Shown: positions 35,869 through 42,399 of the stretch, piece after piece | Layout: every line of letters begins with the position of its first letter | How positions within the stretch are numbered: the first letter of the stretch is position 1 | Assembly: GCF_009865385.1 (NCBI RefSeq) | Contig: NZ_WWJT01000070.1 | Span: 1 to 47,160 of the forward strand | Source of the DNA: Streptomyces sp. SID486 | GTDB taxonomy: Bacteria; Actinomycetota; Actinomycetes; Streptomycetales; Streptomycetaceae | Direction: 5' to 3' | Length of the DNA stretch: 47,160 nucleotides | Program-made: the position numbers and the translations under genes | Notes under the pieces: generated by a model | Told to the model about the DNA's origin: nothing | Databases searched by the model: none | The model's input: only the letters and a program-made list of their open reading frames with translations

Positions 35869-35939
35869 GCGGGCGTAGCTCAATGGTAGAGCCCTAGTCT
35901 TCCAAACTAGCTACGCGGGTTCGATTCCCGTCGCCCGCT
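35869..35939 (+). tRNA. tRNA-Gly (anticodon TCC), integration target
   Basis: The acceptor GCGGGCG pairs with CGCCCGC, discriminator T, no CCA encoded. The anticodon stem CTAGT/ACTAG encloses CTTCCAA (anticodon TCC), and the T arm contains GGGTTCGATTCCC. The 3' half from the anticodon loop onwards is duplicated at 37600-37643, so this gene was the attachment site of an integrative element and its 3' part is element-derived. Confidence 0.97.
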
Positions 35940-35941
35940 CT
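35898..35941. repeat. attL-type direct repeat (tRNA-Gly 3' end)
   Basis: 44 bp from the anticodon loop to two bases past the tRNA. It matches 37600-37643 at every position but one (T at 35908 versus C at 37610). Confidence 0.9.
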
Positions 35942-35948
35942 GTGCGCC

Positions 35949-35990
35949 GAAGGCCCAGGCGAGAGGTTGATTTCCTCTCCCTGGGCCTTC
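35949..35990 (+). terminator. Hairpin after tRNA-Gly, element-side terminator
   Basis: GAAGGCCCAGG (35949-35959) pairs perfectly with CCTGGGCCTTC (35980-35990), with an inner GAGAGG/CCTCTC stem. It ends the tRNA-Gly transcript, and possibly the integrase transcript from the other side. A similarly placed hairpin follows the second att copy at 37649-37693. Confidence 0.75.
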
Positions 35991-36008
35991 AGTCATTCCG
36001 GGGACCGC

Positions 36009-36575
36009 TCAGTCGTCCGTGTCCCCCGCGTGCCCCTTCGGCCGGCGACGCCGCTTCAGAGCGTTCACGATCACCCCGTCCACCGCGTCGGCGATCTCCC
36101 GTTCACGGCTGCCGGAGGTGTGCTGCCGAAGATCATGAAAGCGCAGGCCCTTGATGCCGACCTCGGCGCAGGCCTTGTGCCACAGCCGTTGAAGTGGTTC
36201 CGGCGAGGTGTGGCGCCCTTCTCTCCGACGAAGACGCGGCCGTCAGCGCCGGGCTCGGCAAACTGCTTCATATGGGCGGCCACCGCGGGCAGGATCGAGC
36301 GCGGAAAGGCCACCGACCGCTTGCCCGACCTCGCTCTTGGGCGCCTTGTAGATCCGCCCGCCGTTGTTCAGCTCGGAGACCGAGCCGCGCACCCGGATCA
36401 TGCCTGCCTCCAGGTCGACGTGGCGTCGGCGCAGTGCGACCAGTTCGCCCCACCGCAGGGCGCAGAACGCACCGAGCAGCACCAGGGCGCGGTGGCGCGG
36501 CTGTGAGGCGTCGGCGATGGCGAAGACGTCCAGGACGGAGGCGGTGGGCCGCTCCGGGGTAGACACCGCCTTCTG
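36009..36575 (-). pseudogene. int: Tyrosine recombinase (integrase) remnant, frameshifted and missing catalytic Tyr
   Basis: Three frames must be joined: STPERPTASVLDVFAIADAS through ALRWGELVALRRRHVDLEAG and IYKAPKSEVG; then a shift (one extra G) to KRSVAFPRSILPAVAAHMKQ; then a second shift (one missing C) to RLWHKACAEVGIKGLRFHDLR and a tail ending KGHAGDTDD. RWGEL holds the box-I Arg and HDLR the His-x-x-Arg of box II. Immediately after HDLR the sequence jumps to QHTSGSREREIADAVD, which in intact pSAM2-type integrases follows the catalytic Tyr, so about 30 residues including the Tyr nucleophile are deleted. The N-terminal arm-binding domain is also gone: the start is joined to the RepSA remnant. 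Non-functional. Confidence 0.85.
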
Positions 36576-37055
36576 CGTCAGGCCTGCTCGCTGGGCGATC
36601 TCACGGCGCAGCTAGATCGTGAAGTACCGCCACAGTTCCGAGGCGTGGTTGTTCCACAGCACGGCGCCCGCGTAGTCGTACGTCTCGGGATCCAGCGGGG
36701 TGCCGAGTTCGGGTGCGTCCTCGGCGTGGCGGGTGCCGCAGCGGCAGGGCCGGTTGCCGGGCCGGTTGTGGATGGGGCCGAACGAGGGCGCGGTGAGGGT
36801 GGCGAAGACGCGGGGGTGATCCCGGATCGTGTGCGGGGTGCCCTTGTCGGGGTCGCCGACGAGGCCGGCTCGGATGAGGTGGTAAGTGTCGCCGGCGTAG
36901 GTCAAGGTCGTTCGTACAGTGGCGCGCTCCACCTTGACGCCCCTGAACCACACCCGCTCCACGGTGTGTGGGTCGACGGCGGACGGGATGGAAGGTGGGG
37001 TGAGTGGTGGATAGAGGTAGGGGTAGGGCGCGGCTTGCCGAGTGCGTTCGGGCAA
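36561..37055 (-). pseudogene. repSA: RepSA-like replication initiator remnant
   Basis: The frame from 37055 reads TYAGDTYHLIRAGLVGDPDK, HPRVFATLTAPSFGPIHNRP, CRCGTRHAEDAPELGTPLDP and LWNNHASELWRYFTI, and then hits TAG (36612-36614) where relatives have Tyr. It continues LRREIAQRAGLTQKA before running into integrase sequence at about 36575. This is the central part of the RepSA family of pSAM2-like actinomycete integrative elements. The N-terminus is lost (the first ~30 residues before the conserved block look unrelated) and at least half of the C-terminus is deleted. Damage includes a nonsense mutation (TAC to TAG) and a fusion-forming deletion that removed the rest of repSA, any xis and the integrase start. 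Confidence 0.8.
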
Positions 37056-37122
37056 GTGATCTTGGCCGGATGCCAGGCGATATTGACCGGCGCGGTCGAA
37101 CGCCTGTCGGTACGGTCAGCCC

Positions 37123-37326
37123 ATGGACGACCTGCCCGAGAGCGTGGACCGCCACATCCTGGACCATCGGATCATCCTGGCCCTCAAGGCGATCATGGAC
37201 GCATCCGGCTGCACGCTCCACGAAGCGATCGACCTCTTCGGGGTCCGCTACGAGCAGCTCCGCCGCGACCGGCCGGACGACTTCCAGGTGAGCCGCGAGG
37301 AGTATGGACGCAACGTCTACACCTGA
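37123..37326 (+). CDS. Small hypothetical protein inside the element remnant
   Basis: 67 residues from ATG 37123: MDDLPESVDRHILDHRIILA, then LKAIMDASGCTLHEAIDLFG and YEQLRRDRPDDFQVSREEYG. It is acidic and mostly helical. The segment ALKAIMDASGCTLHEAIDLF loosely recalls the ribosomal L7/L12 C-terminal pattern (IKAVREATGLGLKEAKDLV), seen in many short actinomycete hypotheticals; this is a pattern remark only. It has good coding periodicity and no frameshift, unlike its neighbours. No strong ribosome-binding site is visible. It may be cargo or regulatory for the element; function unknown. Confidence 0.6.
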   Translation: MDDLPESVDRHILDHRIILALKAIMDASGCTLHEAIDLFGVRYEQLRRDRPDDFQVSREEYGRNVYT

Positions 37327-37599
37327 CCTGCGGTCTCCCCGCCGGTCAAACTCACCTGGCAAACGGTCAAGATCACCTGCGAGAGGACACCGACGCCGCA
37401 GAACGGCGCCTACCGGCCACGCAGGGGTTCGAGGGCGCGAGATGCGGCGCCTGCGGTGCGAGACCGGGAGAAGGGCACACGTGCCCCCCACGTGCCCGAT
37501 CGGGCAGCACCCATTGGGGAACAACAGGGAACCTCGGCGCGGACGCTGGAAACCGCGAGATCAGCCCCTTGCCAGGTCAGCGCCCATCCGCATACGCGA
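37327..37599. other. Non-coding right part of the element remnant
   Basis: About 270 bp with no supported gene. It is less GC-biased at third-position-like sites than neighbouring genes and probably represents deleted element sequence up to attR. Confidence 0.5.
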
Positions 37600-37643
37600 T
37601 CTTCCAAACCAGCTACGCGGGTTCGATTCCCGTCGCCCGCTCT
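37600..37643. repeat. attR-type direct repeat
   Basis: Second copy of the tRNA-Gly 3' end with one substitution (C at 37610). It lacks the tRNA 5' half, so it is the displaced original 3' end of the host tRNA gene. Confidence 0.9.
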
Positions 37644-37966
37644 CGACGACTCAGGGCCAGGCCAGAGGATCATTCCTCCGCCTGGTCCTGAGTGTTTCCC
37701 GGGACGTGATCAGGTTCTCGTGCCCCCTGTGTGCCTCCGGGTGCCGCCGAGTGCAGCCGCTCCAGGCGGAGGGGGCACCGCCCGCCGACCGCGAGGGCAC
37801 GTCCCCGCCCCACCCGCAGAAGCCGCAGCGCCGTCCAGCCGGCCCGTGCCACCACAGGCGCACCCGGCAGGCTCAGGGAGGGCCGCACATCCGGCGGTGC
37901 GGCGCCCCTGGACGGGCACCGGGTCGTGCCCCACTTTGCGCGCTACGCTGCCGCCCGGGGGTGTCC
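37644..37966. other. 323-bp region right of attR, no supported gene
   Basis: It contains the attR-side hairpin (37649-37693) and then GC-rich sequence without a reading frame I can support. The promoter of the gene at 37967 should lie at its right end. Confidence 0.5.
37649..37693 (+). terminator. Hairpin after attR, original tRNA-Gly terminator
   Basis: ACTCAGGGCCAGGC (37649-37662) pairs with GCCTGGTCCTGAGT (37680-37693) with one G-T pair, plus an inner GAGG/CCTC. It lies at the same distance from attR as the hairpin at 35949 lies from attL. Confidence 0.7.
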
Positions 37967-38191
37967 ATGAGTGACCGAGACCTCACCGAGTACGAGCGGA
38001 TGTGGACCACCGAACGGGATCAGTGGGCACTCTTCCGAAGCGACGCCGGCTACCTGCCCATCCTCAGAGGTGATCCGCCGATGGCCGAGGTCATCTGTGA
38101 TGAAGAGCTGGCAGACCTTGTGGCCGCAAGGATGCTTGCCGCAGGTGTGGCAGTCGTAACCGACCCCAGGGAGTGTCAAGCCACTGGCTGA
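37967..38191 (+). CDS. Small hypothetical protein, 74 residues
   Basis: From the ATG at 37967, with GGGGGTG just upstream. It reads MSDRDLTEYERMWTTERDQW, then ALFRSDAGYLPILRGDPPMAEVICDEELADLVAARMLAAGVAV and ends PRECQATG. Composition is acidic and soluble with a helical N-terminus. The frame is clean and codon bias is Streptomyces-like. I do not recognise the family. It lies outside the att repeats, so it belongs to the chromosome and not to the element. The tail after VTDPRE could be affected by the repeat-rich sequence downstream. Confidence 0.6.
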   Translation: MSDRDLTEYERMWTTERDQWALFRSDAGYLPILRGDPPMAEVICDEELADLVAARMLAAGVAVVTDPRECQATG

Positions 38192-38213
38192 GGTCTGAGA
38201 GCAGGGGCAGGGC

Positions 38214-38279
38214 GGGCGAGCCGGGGGTGTGATCGTCGGCTTCCCCGGGCGAGCCGGGGGTGTGATCGCCGGCTTACCC
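38214..38279. repeat. Two-copy 33-bp direct repeat
   Basis: The unit starting GGGCGAGCCGGGGGTGTGAT occurs at 38214-38246 and 38247-38279 with two differences, 22 bp after the stop of the 74-residue gene. Further partial relatives (CGGCTCCCCCGG) follow to about 38330. Confidence 0.75.
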
Positions 38280-38334
38280 GGGCGCCGGTCTGATCATCGG
38301 CTCCCCCGGAGCTCAGACCGGCTCCCCCGGGTGC

Positions 38335-38529
38335 TCAGAACCTGATCGAGTTGATCGAGTCCGCTATCGAGTTCAGAAAGCGGCTGATCGACGGCGCCAT
38401 GCCCGTCGAGGCGAGGAAGAAACCGAAGAGGATCGCGACGATGGCGGGGCCGGCCTTGATGTTCCCCCCTCGGATCAGCACCACCAGGATGATCGCCAAC
38501 AGCAGCACCACAGACAGTGAAATGGCCAC
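38335..38529 (-). CDS. Small two-helix membrane protein
   Basis: 64 residues from a GTG with GAGGG upstream. It starts MAISLSVVLLLAIILVVLIRGG, a transmembrane helix, then a short KAGPAI turn and a second helix (IVAILFGFFLASTG), then an amphipathic C-terminal helix (SISRFLNSIADSINSIRF). Proteins of this size and pattern recur widely in Streptomyces genomes; the function is unknown. It shares the AT-richer upstream region (38530-38970) with the divergent acyltransferase. Confidence 0.7.
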   Translation of the reverse strand: MAISLSVVLLLAIILVVLIRGGNIKAGPAIVAILFGFFLASTGMAPSISRFLNSIADSINSIRF

Positions 38530-38970
38530 AACTGATCACACCCTCGGTCGGTCCGCTCTCCCGGCCCGGAGGTACGGTCCGCGCACCCCCGCCAGAACCA
38601 TCGTGCCACCAACCCGGCCCTGGTATGCGGCCCATGACGGAACGTCGGGCTGGAACCCGGCGCGGGCGATCTTCCGCACAGTAATTCGAGTGGGCACCCA
38701 CACGCGACTCACCGATTAATTACGCCACTCCGTTTCCGTGTCCACACAACTTGCGCGTAGGTAATTCGAATTGACAGCACAGGGGTGACGTATGCCCCAA
38801 TTAGTCTGGATGAATCGGGACATCAAGGGTGAACTGGCGACCCGCCCGTGCGCACCATCACATGAACTGAAGAGGCTGGTTCGGTAAATCGGGGGGTATC
38901 CGAACGCGATAACCAGGAATGAATCGCGGGAGTTTTACGAAATCCCGCGGGCGACGCTAGGGTGCCTGAG
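38530..38970. other. 441-bp AT-richer divergent intergenic region
   Basis: No supported gene. It is noticeably richer in A/T than the surroundings (for example CACCGATTAATTACGCC) and contains the 10-bp palindrome AATTCGAATT (38763-38772) within GTAATTCGAATT, plus a second GTAATTCGA at 38681-38689. A TTGACA occurs at 38771-38776, but no -10 at proper spacing is clear. It likely carries promoters for both flanking genes and an operator. Confidence 0.55.
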
Positions 38971-40197
38971 ATGTTTGACGCCGCCTCGTCCCCCGGCCAG
39001 AACCGCAGGCCGCTCCCCCCGGCACAGTCGCCCGCGGACGGAGTACCCGGTCCGCGTACCCCGACGAGTACGCAGGAGCGGCCGGGGCCGCGAACGGCAC
39101 CGGACAGACCCGCCGGACAGCGCGACGCGTTCTTCGACAACGCCAAGTACCTGGCGATCGCACTCGTCGCCATGGGGCACTCGTGGGAGCCGCTGAAGGG
39201 TGACAGCCGCGTCCTGGAGGCCGCGTACACCGTCGTGTACTCCTTCCACATGCCGGCGTTCATCATCATCTCCGGTTTCTTCTCGCGCAGTTTCGACATG
39301 CGCCCGGACCGGCTGAAGCGGCTGATCACCGGGGTCGCCGTGCCGTACGTGCTGTTCGAGACGGCGTACCCGCTCTTCAAGAACCTCGTCACCGGCTCCC
39401 ACGAGGACATCACCCTCCTCGATCCCTGGTATCTGACCTGGTTCCTGGTCGCCCTGTTCGTCTGGCGGTTGACCACGCCCGTCTGGAAGCTGCTGCGCCG
39501 GCCGCTGCCGGTGGCCCTCGGCATCGCCATGCTGGCGACCGTCAGCCCGGGCATCGGTGACGACCTCGATCTCCAGCGCGTGCTGCAGTTCCTGCCGTAC
39601 TTCGTGCTGGGCCTGTGCATGAAGCCCGAGCACTTCCAACTGGTGCGCAGGCGCTGGGTGCGGATCGCCTCGGTGCCGGTGTTCGCGCTGGCGCTGGCGA
39701 TCGGCTGGTGGGCGGTGCCGCGCATGACCACCGCGTGGTTCTACCACCGCGACGCGGCGCAGGAGCTGGGCGCGCCCTGGTGGTACGGCCCGGTGATGAC
39801 GCTGGCCATGATGGGCTGCTCACTGGTGCTGACGGCCTGCTTCTACTCCTGGGTACCGCGCCGCAGCACGTGGTTCACGGCCCTCGGCGCGGGCACGCTC
39901 TACGGCTACCTCCTGCACGGCTTCCTGGTGAAGTTCGCCGACTACCGCGGCTGGTTCGACCACGCCTGGCTGCACCGTCCGCTCGGCGAGATCCTGGTGA
40001 CCCTGCTCGCCGCGACCGCCGTCACGGTGCTGTGCACCCGGCCGGTGCAGCGCGTCTTCCGCTTCGCGATGGAGCCGCGTATGCAGTGGGCGTTCAAGCA
40101 GGACGCGGCCGAGCTGGCCCGCGGGCGGCAGCGGCAGCAGCGGGGCCGGGAGCGGGAGCGAGAGCGGGAGATGGAGCACGAGAAGGTCGGCGCCTAG
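38971..40197 (+). CDS. Membrane acyltransferase, acyltransferase-3 family
   Basis: 408 residues from the ATG at 38971 (AGGGTG 6 nt upstream; a GTG at 38962 is possible). A Pro-rich cytoplasmic N-terminus of ~50 residues precedes about ten membrane segments. The first, FFDNAKYLAIALVAMGHSW, carries the conserved His of the family, and SFHMPAFIIISGFFSRSF is the second signature. Later blocks are WYLTWFLVALFVW, FLPYFVLGLCM and GAGTLYGYLLHGFLV (second conserved His). The last ~35 residues are an extreme Arg/Gln/Glu run (GRQRQQRGREREREREMEHE), cytoplasmic and probably helical. Family members acylate surface polysaccharides, teichoic acids or small molecules; the substrate is unknown. A 24-bp repeat array follows the stop. 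Confidence 0.88.
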   Translation: MFDAASSPGQNRRPLPPAQSPADGVPGPRTPTSTQERPGPRTAPDRPAGQRDAFFDNAKYLAIALVAMGHSWEPLKGDSRVLEAAYTVVYSFHMPAFIIISGFFSRSFDMRPDRLKRLITGVAVPYVLFETAYPLFKNLVTGSHEDITLLDPWYLTWFLVALFVWRLTTPVWKLLRRPLPVALGIAMLATVSPGIGDDLDLQRVLQFLPYFVLGLCMKPEHFQLVRRRWVRIASVPVFALALAIGWWAVPRMTTAWFYHRDAAQELGAPWWYGPVMTLAMMGCSLVLTACFYSWVPRRSTWFTALGAGTLYGYLLHGFLVKFADYRGWFDHAWLHRPLGEILVTLLAATAVTVLCTRPVQRVFRFAMEPRMQWAFKQDAAELARGRQRQQRGREREREREMEHEKVGA

Positions 40198-40229
40198 TCC
40201 GCAGTTCCGGCTCAGGGTGCGGGTCGAGT

Positions 40230-40294
40230 CCCGGGTCCGGTTCCGGTCTCGGCCCCGGGTCCGGTTCCGGTCTCGGTCCCGGGTCCGGTCTCAG
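40230..40294. repeat. 24-bp tandem repeats between convergent genes
   Basis: The unit starting CCCGGGTCCGGTTCCGGTCT occurs at 40230 and 40254 (identical) with a truncated third copy at 40278. Confidence 0.8.
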
Positions 40295-40316
40295 TCCAGA
40301 GGCCGGCGTGCCTGTC

Positions 40317-40367
40317 GGTTCGGGGCTCAGGCCGGTTCGGGGCTCAGGCCGGTTCGGGGGTCAGGCC
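40317..40367. repeat. 17-bp tandem repeat overlapping the 3' end of the HD gene
   Basis: GGTTCGGGGCTCAGGCC occurs at 40317-40333 and 40334-40350, and with one change at 40351-40367. On the minus strand the rightmost copies encode the final LTPEPA and stop of the HD protein (stop at 40344), so the array continues the coding 3' end into non-coding DNA. Confidence 0.85.
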
Positions 40368-40799
40368 CAGGAGTGCACGCATCCGTGCGTACTTCTCGGT
40401 CAGGCGGTCCCGGGTCGGCTCGTCGAGCACCGCGAGGCGCCGCGGGTCGGCGTTGTGCGCCAGATCGGCCTCTTTCACCAGCAGGGCGCCGGGCGTGGTG
40501 AGGATCCGGGCGGCGTACGCCTCCGGGGGCTCCCCGGGCCGCTTGGTGAGGGCCCGCACGACGGCCTTGGTGCGCTCGGACAGGGCGGCCGTGGCCAGCC
40601 ACTCCTCGCTCAGTGCGGCGTCCTCCACGGAGTCGTGCAGCCAGGCCGCCGCGATCTGCTCCGGATCGCCGCCGCGGGCGCGGACGCCCTCGGCCACGGC
40701 CGCGAGGTGTTCGGCGTAGGGCCGTCCGGCCTTGTCGGTCTGCCCGTCGTGGGCGCCGCGGGCGAGGGCCTCGACCTCGGCGAGGGTGAGATGGGTCAT
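40344..40799 (-). CDS. HD-domain phosphohydrolase, RelA/SpoT hydrolase-like (small)
   Basis: 151 residues from the ATG at 40799. The metal-binding HD set is complete: His31 (YAEHLAAVAEGV), His55-Asp56 with Glu59-Asp60 (WLHDSVED), and KEADLAHN (Asp112, His115-Asn116). The HDxxED and KxADxxHN pair is the signature of (p)ppGpp hydrolases of the RelA/SpoT and MESH1 type. No synthetase or regulatory domain follows, so it would be a stand-alone small alarmone hydrolase or a relative acting on another nucleotide. It is convergent with the acyltransferase. Its 3' end runs into 17-bp repeats, and its upstream side into the 43-bp repeats following the SpoIIE gene. Confidence 0.8.
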   Translation of the reverse strand: MTHLTLAEVEALARGAHDGQTDKAGRPYAEHLAAVAEGVRARGGDPEQIAAAWLHDSVEDAALSEEWLATAALSERTKAVVRALTKRPGEPPEAYAARILTTPGALLVKEADLAHNADPRRLAVLDEPTRDRLTEKYARMRALLGLTPEPA

Positions 40800-40938
40800 G
40801 CCCCGAGTGTCTCGTGCGCGGGATGTCCGGGGTCGCCGGGGGACCGTCCACGGACCGCCCGTGCCGTCCCCGGCCGTCTCCCGTGGGGGCGTGCGCCGCG
40901 GAGGGGCGCACCTGGCTCCGGGCCCGCTCGTCCCGCCA

Positions 40939-41093
40939 CTCACCGCGCCACGGCCGCCTACGCGAGTGCTCCGGCCTCACCGCTCACCGCGCCACGGCCG
41001 CCTCGCGAGTGCTCCGGCCTCACCGCTCACCGGGCCACGGCCGCCTCGCGAGTGCTCCGGCCCCGCCGCTCACCGCGCCACGGCCGCCTCGCG
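40939..41093. repeat. 43-bp tandem repeat (4 copies) including the SpoIIE gene stop codon
   Basis: Copies start at 40939, 40983, 41026 and 41069 (spacings 44, 43, 43) with the core CTCACCGCGCCACGGCCGCC. The copy at 41069 is the 3' end of the SpoIIE-type gene: on the minus strand each unit reads the equivalent of EAAVAR plus a stop. The array fills about half of the 270 bp between this gene and the HD gene. Confidence 0.9.
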
Positions 41094-42239
41094 GCAGATC
41101 AGCAGCAGTGCCCGGTCGTCGTTGACGTCCTTGGCGACCGCTTCGATGAGGTGCCAGGCGGCGCCGTGGAAGCCCCCGGCCACATAGCGGTCGGCCTCGC
41201 CGGTGAGCCGGTCGATGCCCTCCACGATGTCCCGGTCGGACGTCTCCACGAGACCGTCGGTGAACAGCATCAACACGTCCCCGGGGCGCAGCGAGCCCTT
41301 CACGGGGTCGAACTGCGCGCCGTCGTACACACCGAGCAGCGGGCCGTCGGCCGCCTTCTCCTCCCAGCGCCCGCTGCCCGCGCTCAGCTGGAGACCCGGC
41401 GGGTGACCGGCGGAGTACAGCTCGTAGTCCCCGGAGTCCAGGTCCAGGACCAGGTGGATGGAGGTGGCGAAGCCCTCGTCCCAGTCCTGGCGGAGCAGGT
41501 AGCCGTTGGCGGCCGGCAGGAAGGCGTGCGGGGCCAGGGAGCCGACGAGGCCGCCGAAGGCGCCGGACAGCAGCAGGGCGCGCGAGCCGGCGTCCATGCC
41601 CTTGCCGGACACGTCGGTCAGCACGACCTCCAGGGTCCGGCCGCCGTTCGTGCGGGACGCGACGACGAAGTCACCGGAGAAGGACTGGCCGCCCGCCGGG
41701 CGCAGCGCCATCTCGTGGTGCCAGCCCTTGGGCAGATTCGGCAGCTTGCTCTGCACGCGGATCCGCTCGCGCAGGTCGAACAGCATGGTGCCGCCGCGCC
41801 GCCAGGGCACGCCGACCCGGCTGCGGAACTGCGCGGTCAGCAGCCCGAAGAAACCGCACGCCGCCACCACCAGGACGATGCCCGGGGTGACCCGGGAGGG
41901 TCCCTCGGTGTACGGGCCGAGCCGCACCGACTCCACGATCAGCGCGGTGGCCGCCGCCGCGTACAGGCCGAGCAGGCTCGCCGGGCGCAGCAGGAGGCCG
42001 CCGGCGACGATCGGCAGCACCAGGGTGGCCGGGGAGCACCACACCGAGTCGAGGAGCGTCATGGCCGCGAGGACCGGGACGGCCAGCAGCAGGCCGGCGA
42101 AGGCGATCCAGTCGGAGCCGTCGCCGCGGAAGTAGTCGACGGCGCTTCTGCGCAGCCCGACCCGGGCCCGGTGCCACTGCATCTTCCACCGGGCCGTGAA
42201 CGTCTCGGCCTTCGCGCGCCGCTGTCGTCCTGCTGCCAT
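41070..42239 (-). CDS. SpoIIE/PP2C-family serine/threonine phosphatase with membrane domain
   Basis: 389 residues from an ATG. A basic N-terminus is followed by about four membrane segments between residues 43 and 137 (WIAFAGLLLAVPVLAAM, TLVLPIVAGGLLL, LGLYAAAATALIVES, IVLVVAACGFFGLLTA). The PP2C/SpoIIE phosphatase occupies ~160-385, with metal-site residues in SFSGDFVVAS (Asp190) and LTDVSGKGMDAG (Asp209), YSAGHPPGL, the MLFTDGLVE motif and the final NDDRALLLI. No HATPase domain is present. Streptomyces has many such phosphatases, which dephosphorylate anti-anti-sigma factors; the partner is unknown. Its last codons are duplicated three more times downstream. Confidence 0.9.
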   Translation of the reverse strand: MAAGRQRRAKAETFTARWKMQWHRARVGLRRSAVDYFRGDGSDWIAFAGLLLAVPVLAAMTLLDSVWCSPATLVLPIVAGGLLLRPASLLGLYAAAATALIVESVRLGPYTEGPSRVTPGIVLVVAACGFFGLLTAQFRSRVGVPWRRGGTMLFDLRERIRVQSKLPNLPKGWHHEMALRPAGGQSFSGDFVVASRTNGGRTLEVVLTDVSGKGMDAGSRALLLSGAFGGLVGSLAPHAFLPAANGYLLRQDWDEGFATSIHLVLDLDSGDYELYSAGHPPGLQLSAGSGRWEEKAADGPLLGVYDGAQFDPVKGSLRPGDVLMLFTDGLVETSDRDIVEGIDRLTGEADRYVAGGFHGAAWHLIEAVAKDVNDDRALLLICREAAVAR

Positions 42240-42399
42240 CAGTTCGGGACCCTATCCAGCCGACCGGCCGCTTGGCACGGGAGGTCCCACTTGTCCCCCC
42301 TGCGAGGTTCCGCTTCGGCGTTCGCCTGGCCGGTCGCGCCGCCTGCCGGCGGGGGGAAATTCACTGGCTCGTCCCCGTACGCCCTGATAGGCATGGCCC

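Larger units (their letters stand above)
35898..37643. mobile_element. Degenerate tRNA-Gly-integrated element (AICE/pSAM2-like remnant)
   Basis: The element is bounded by 44-bp direct repeats (35898-35941 and 37600-37643) and is about 1.7 kb long. It contains a broken tyrosine integrase next to the tRNA, a truncated RepSA-like replication gene and a small + strand ORF. Actinomycete integrative and conjugative elements of the pSAM2 type carry repSA, xis and int in this order beside att. Excision, transfer and regulatory genes are gone. The element cannot excise with its own integrase because the catalytic Tyr region is deleted. Confidence 0.85.

Noticed and set aside
35620..35897. Small ORFs crossing tRNA-Pro
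   Set aside because: They translate tRNA sequence and its flanks, a common artefact in Streptomyces annotation.
38771..38799. TTGACA promoter before the acyltransferase
   Set aside because: No -10 hexamer occurs at 16-19 bp; the only TATGCC is 14 bp away.
40939..41093. Possible CRISPR array in the 43-bp repeats
   Set aside because: The repeats are directly tandem with no unique spacers and no cas genes.
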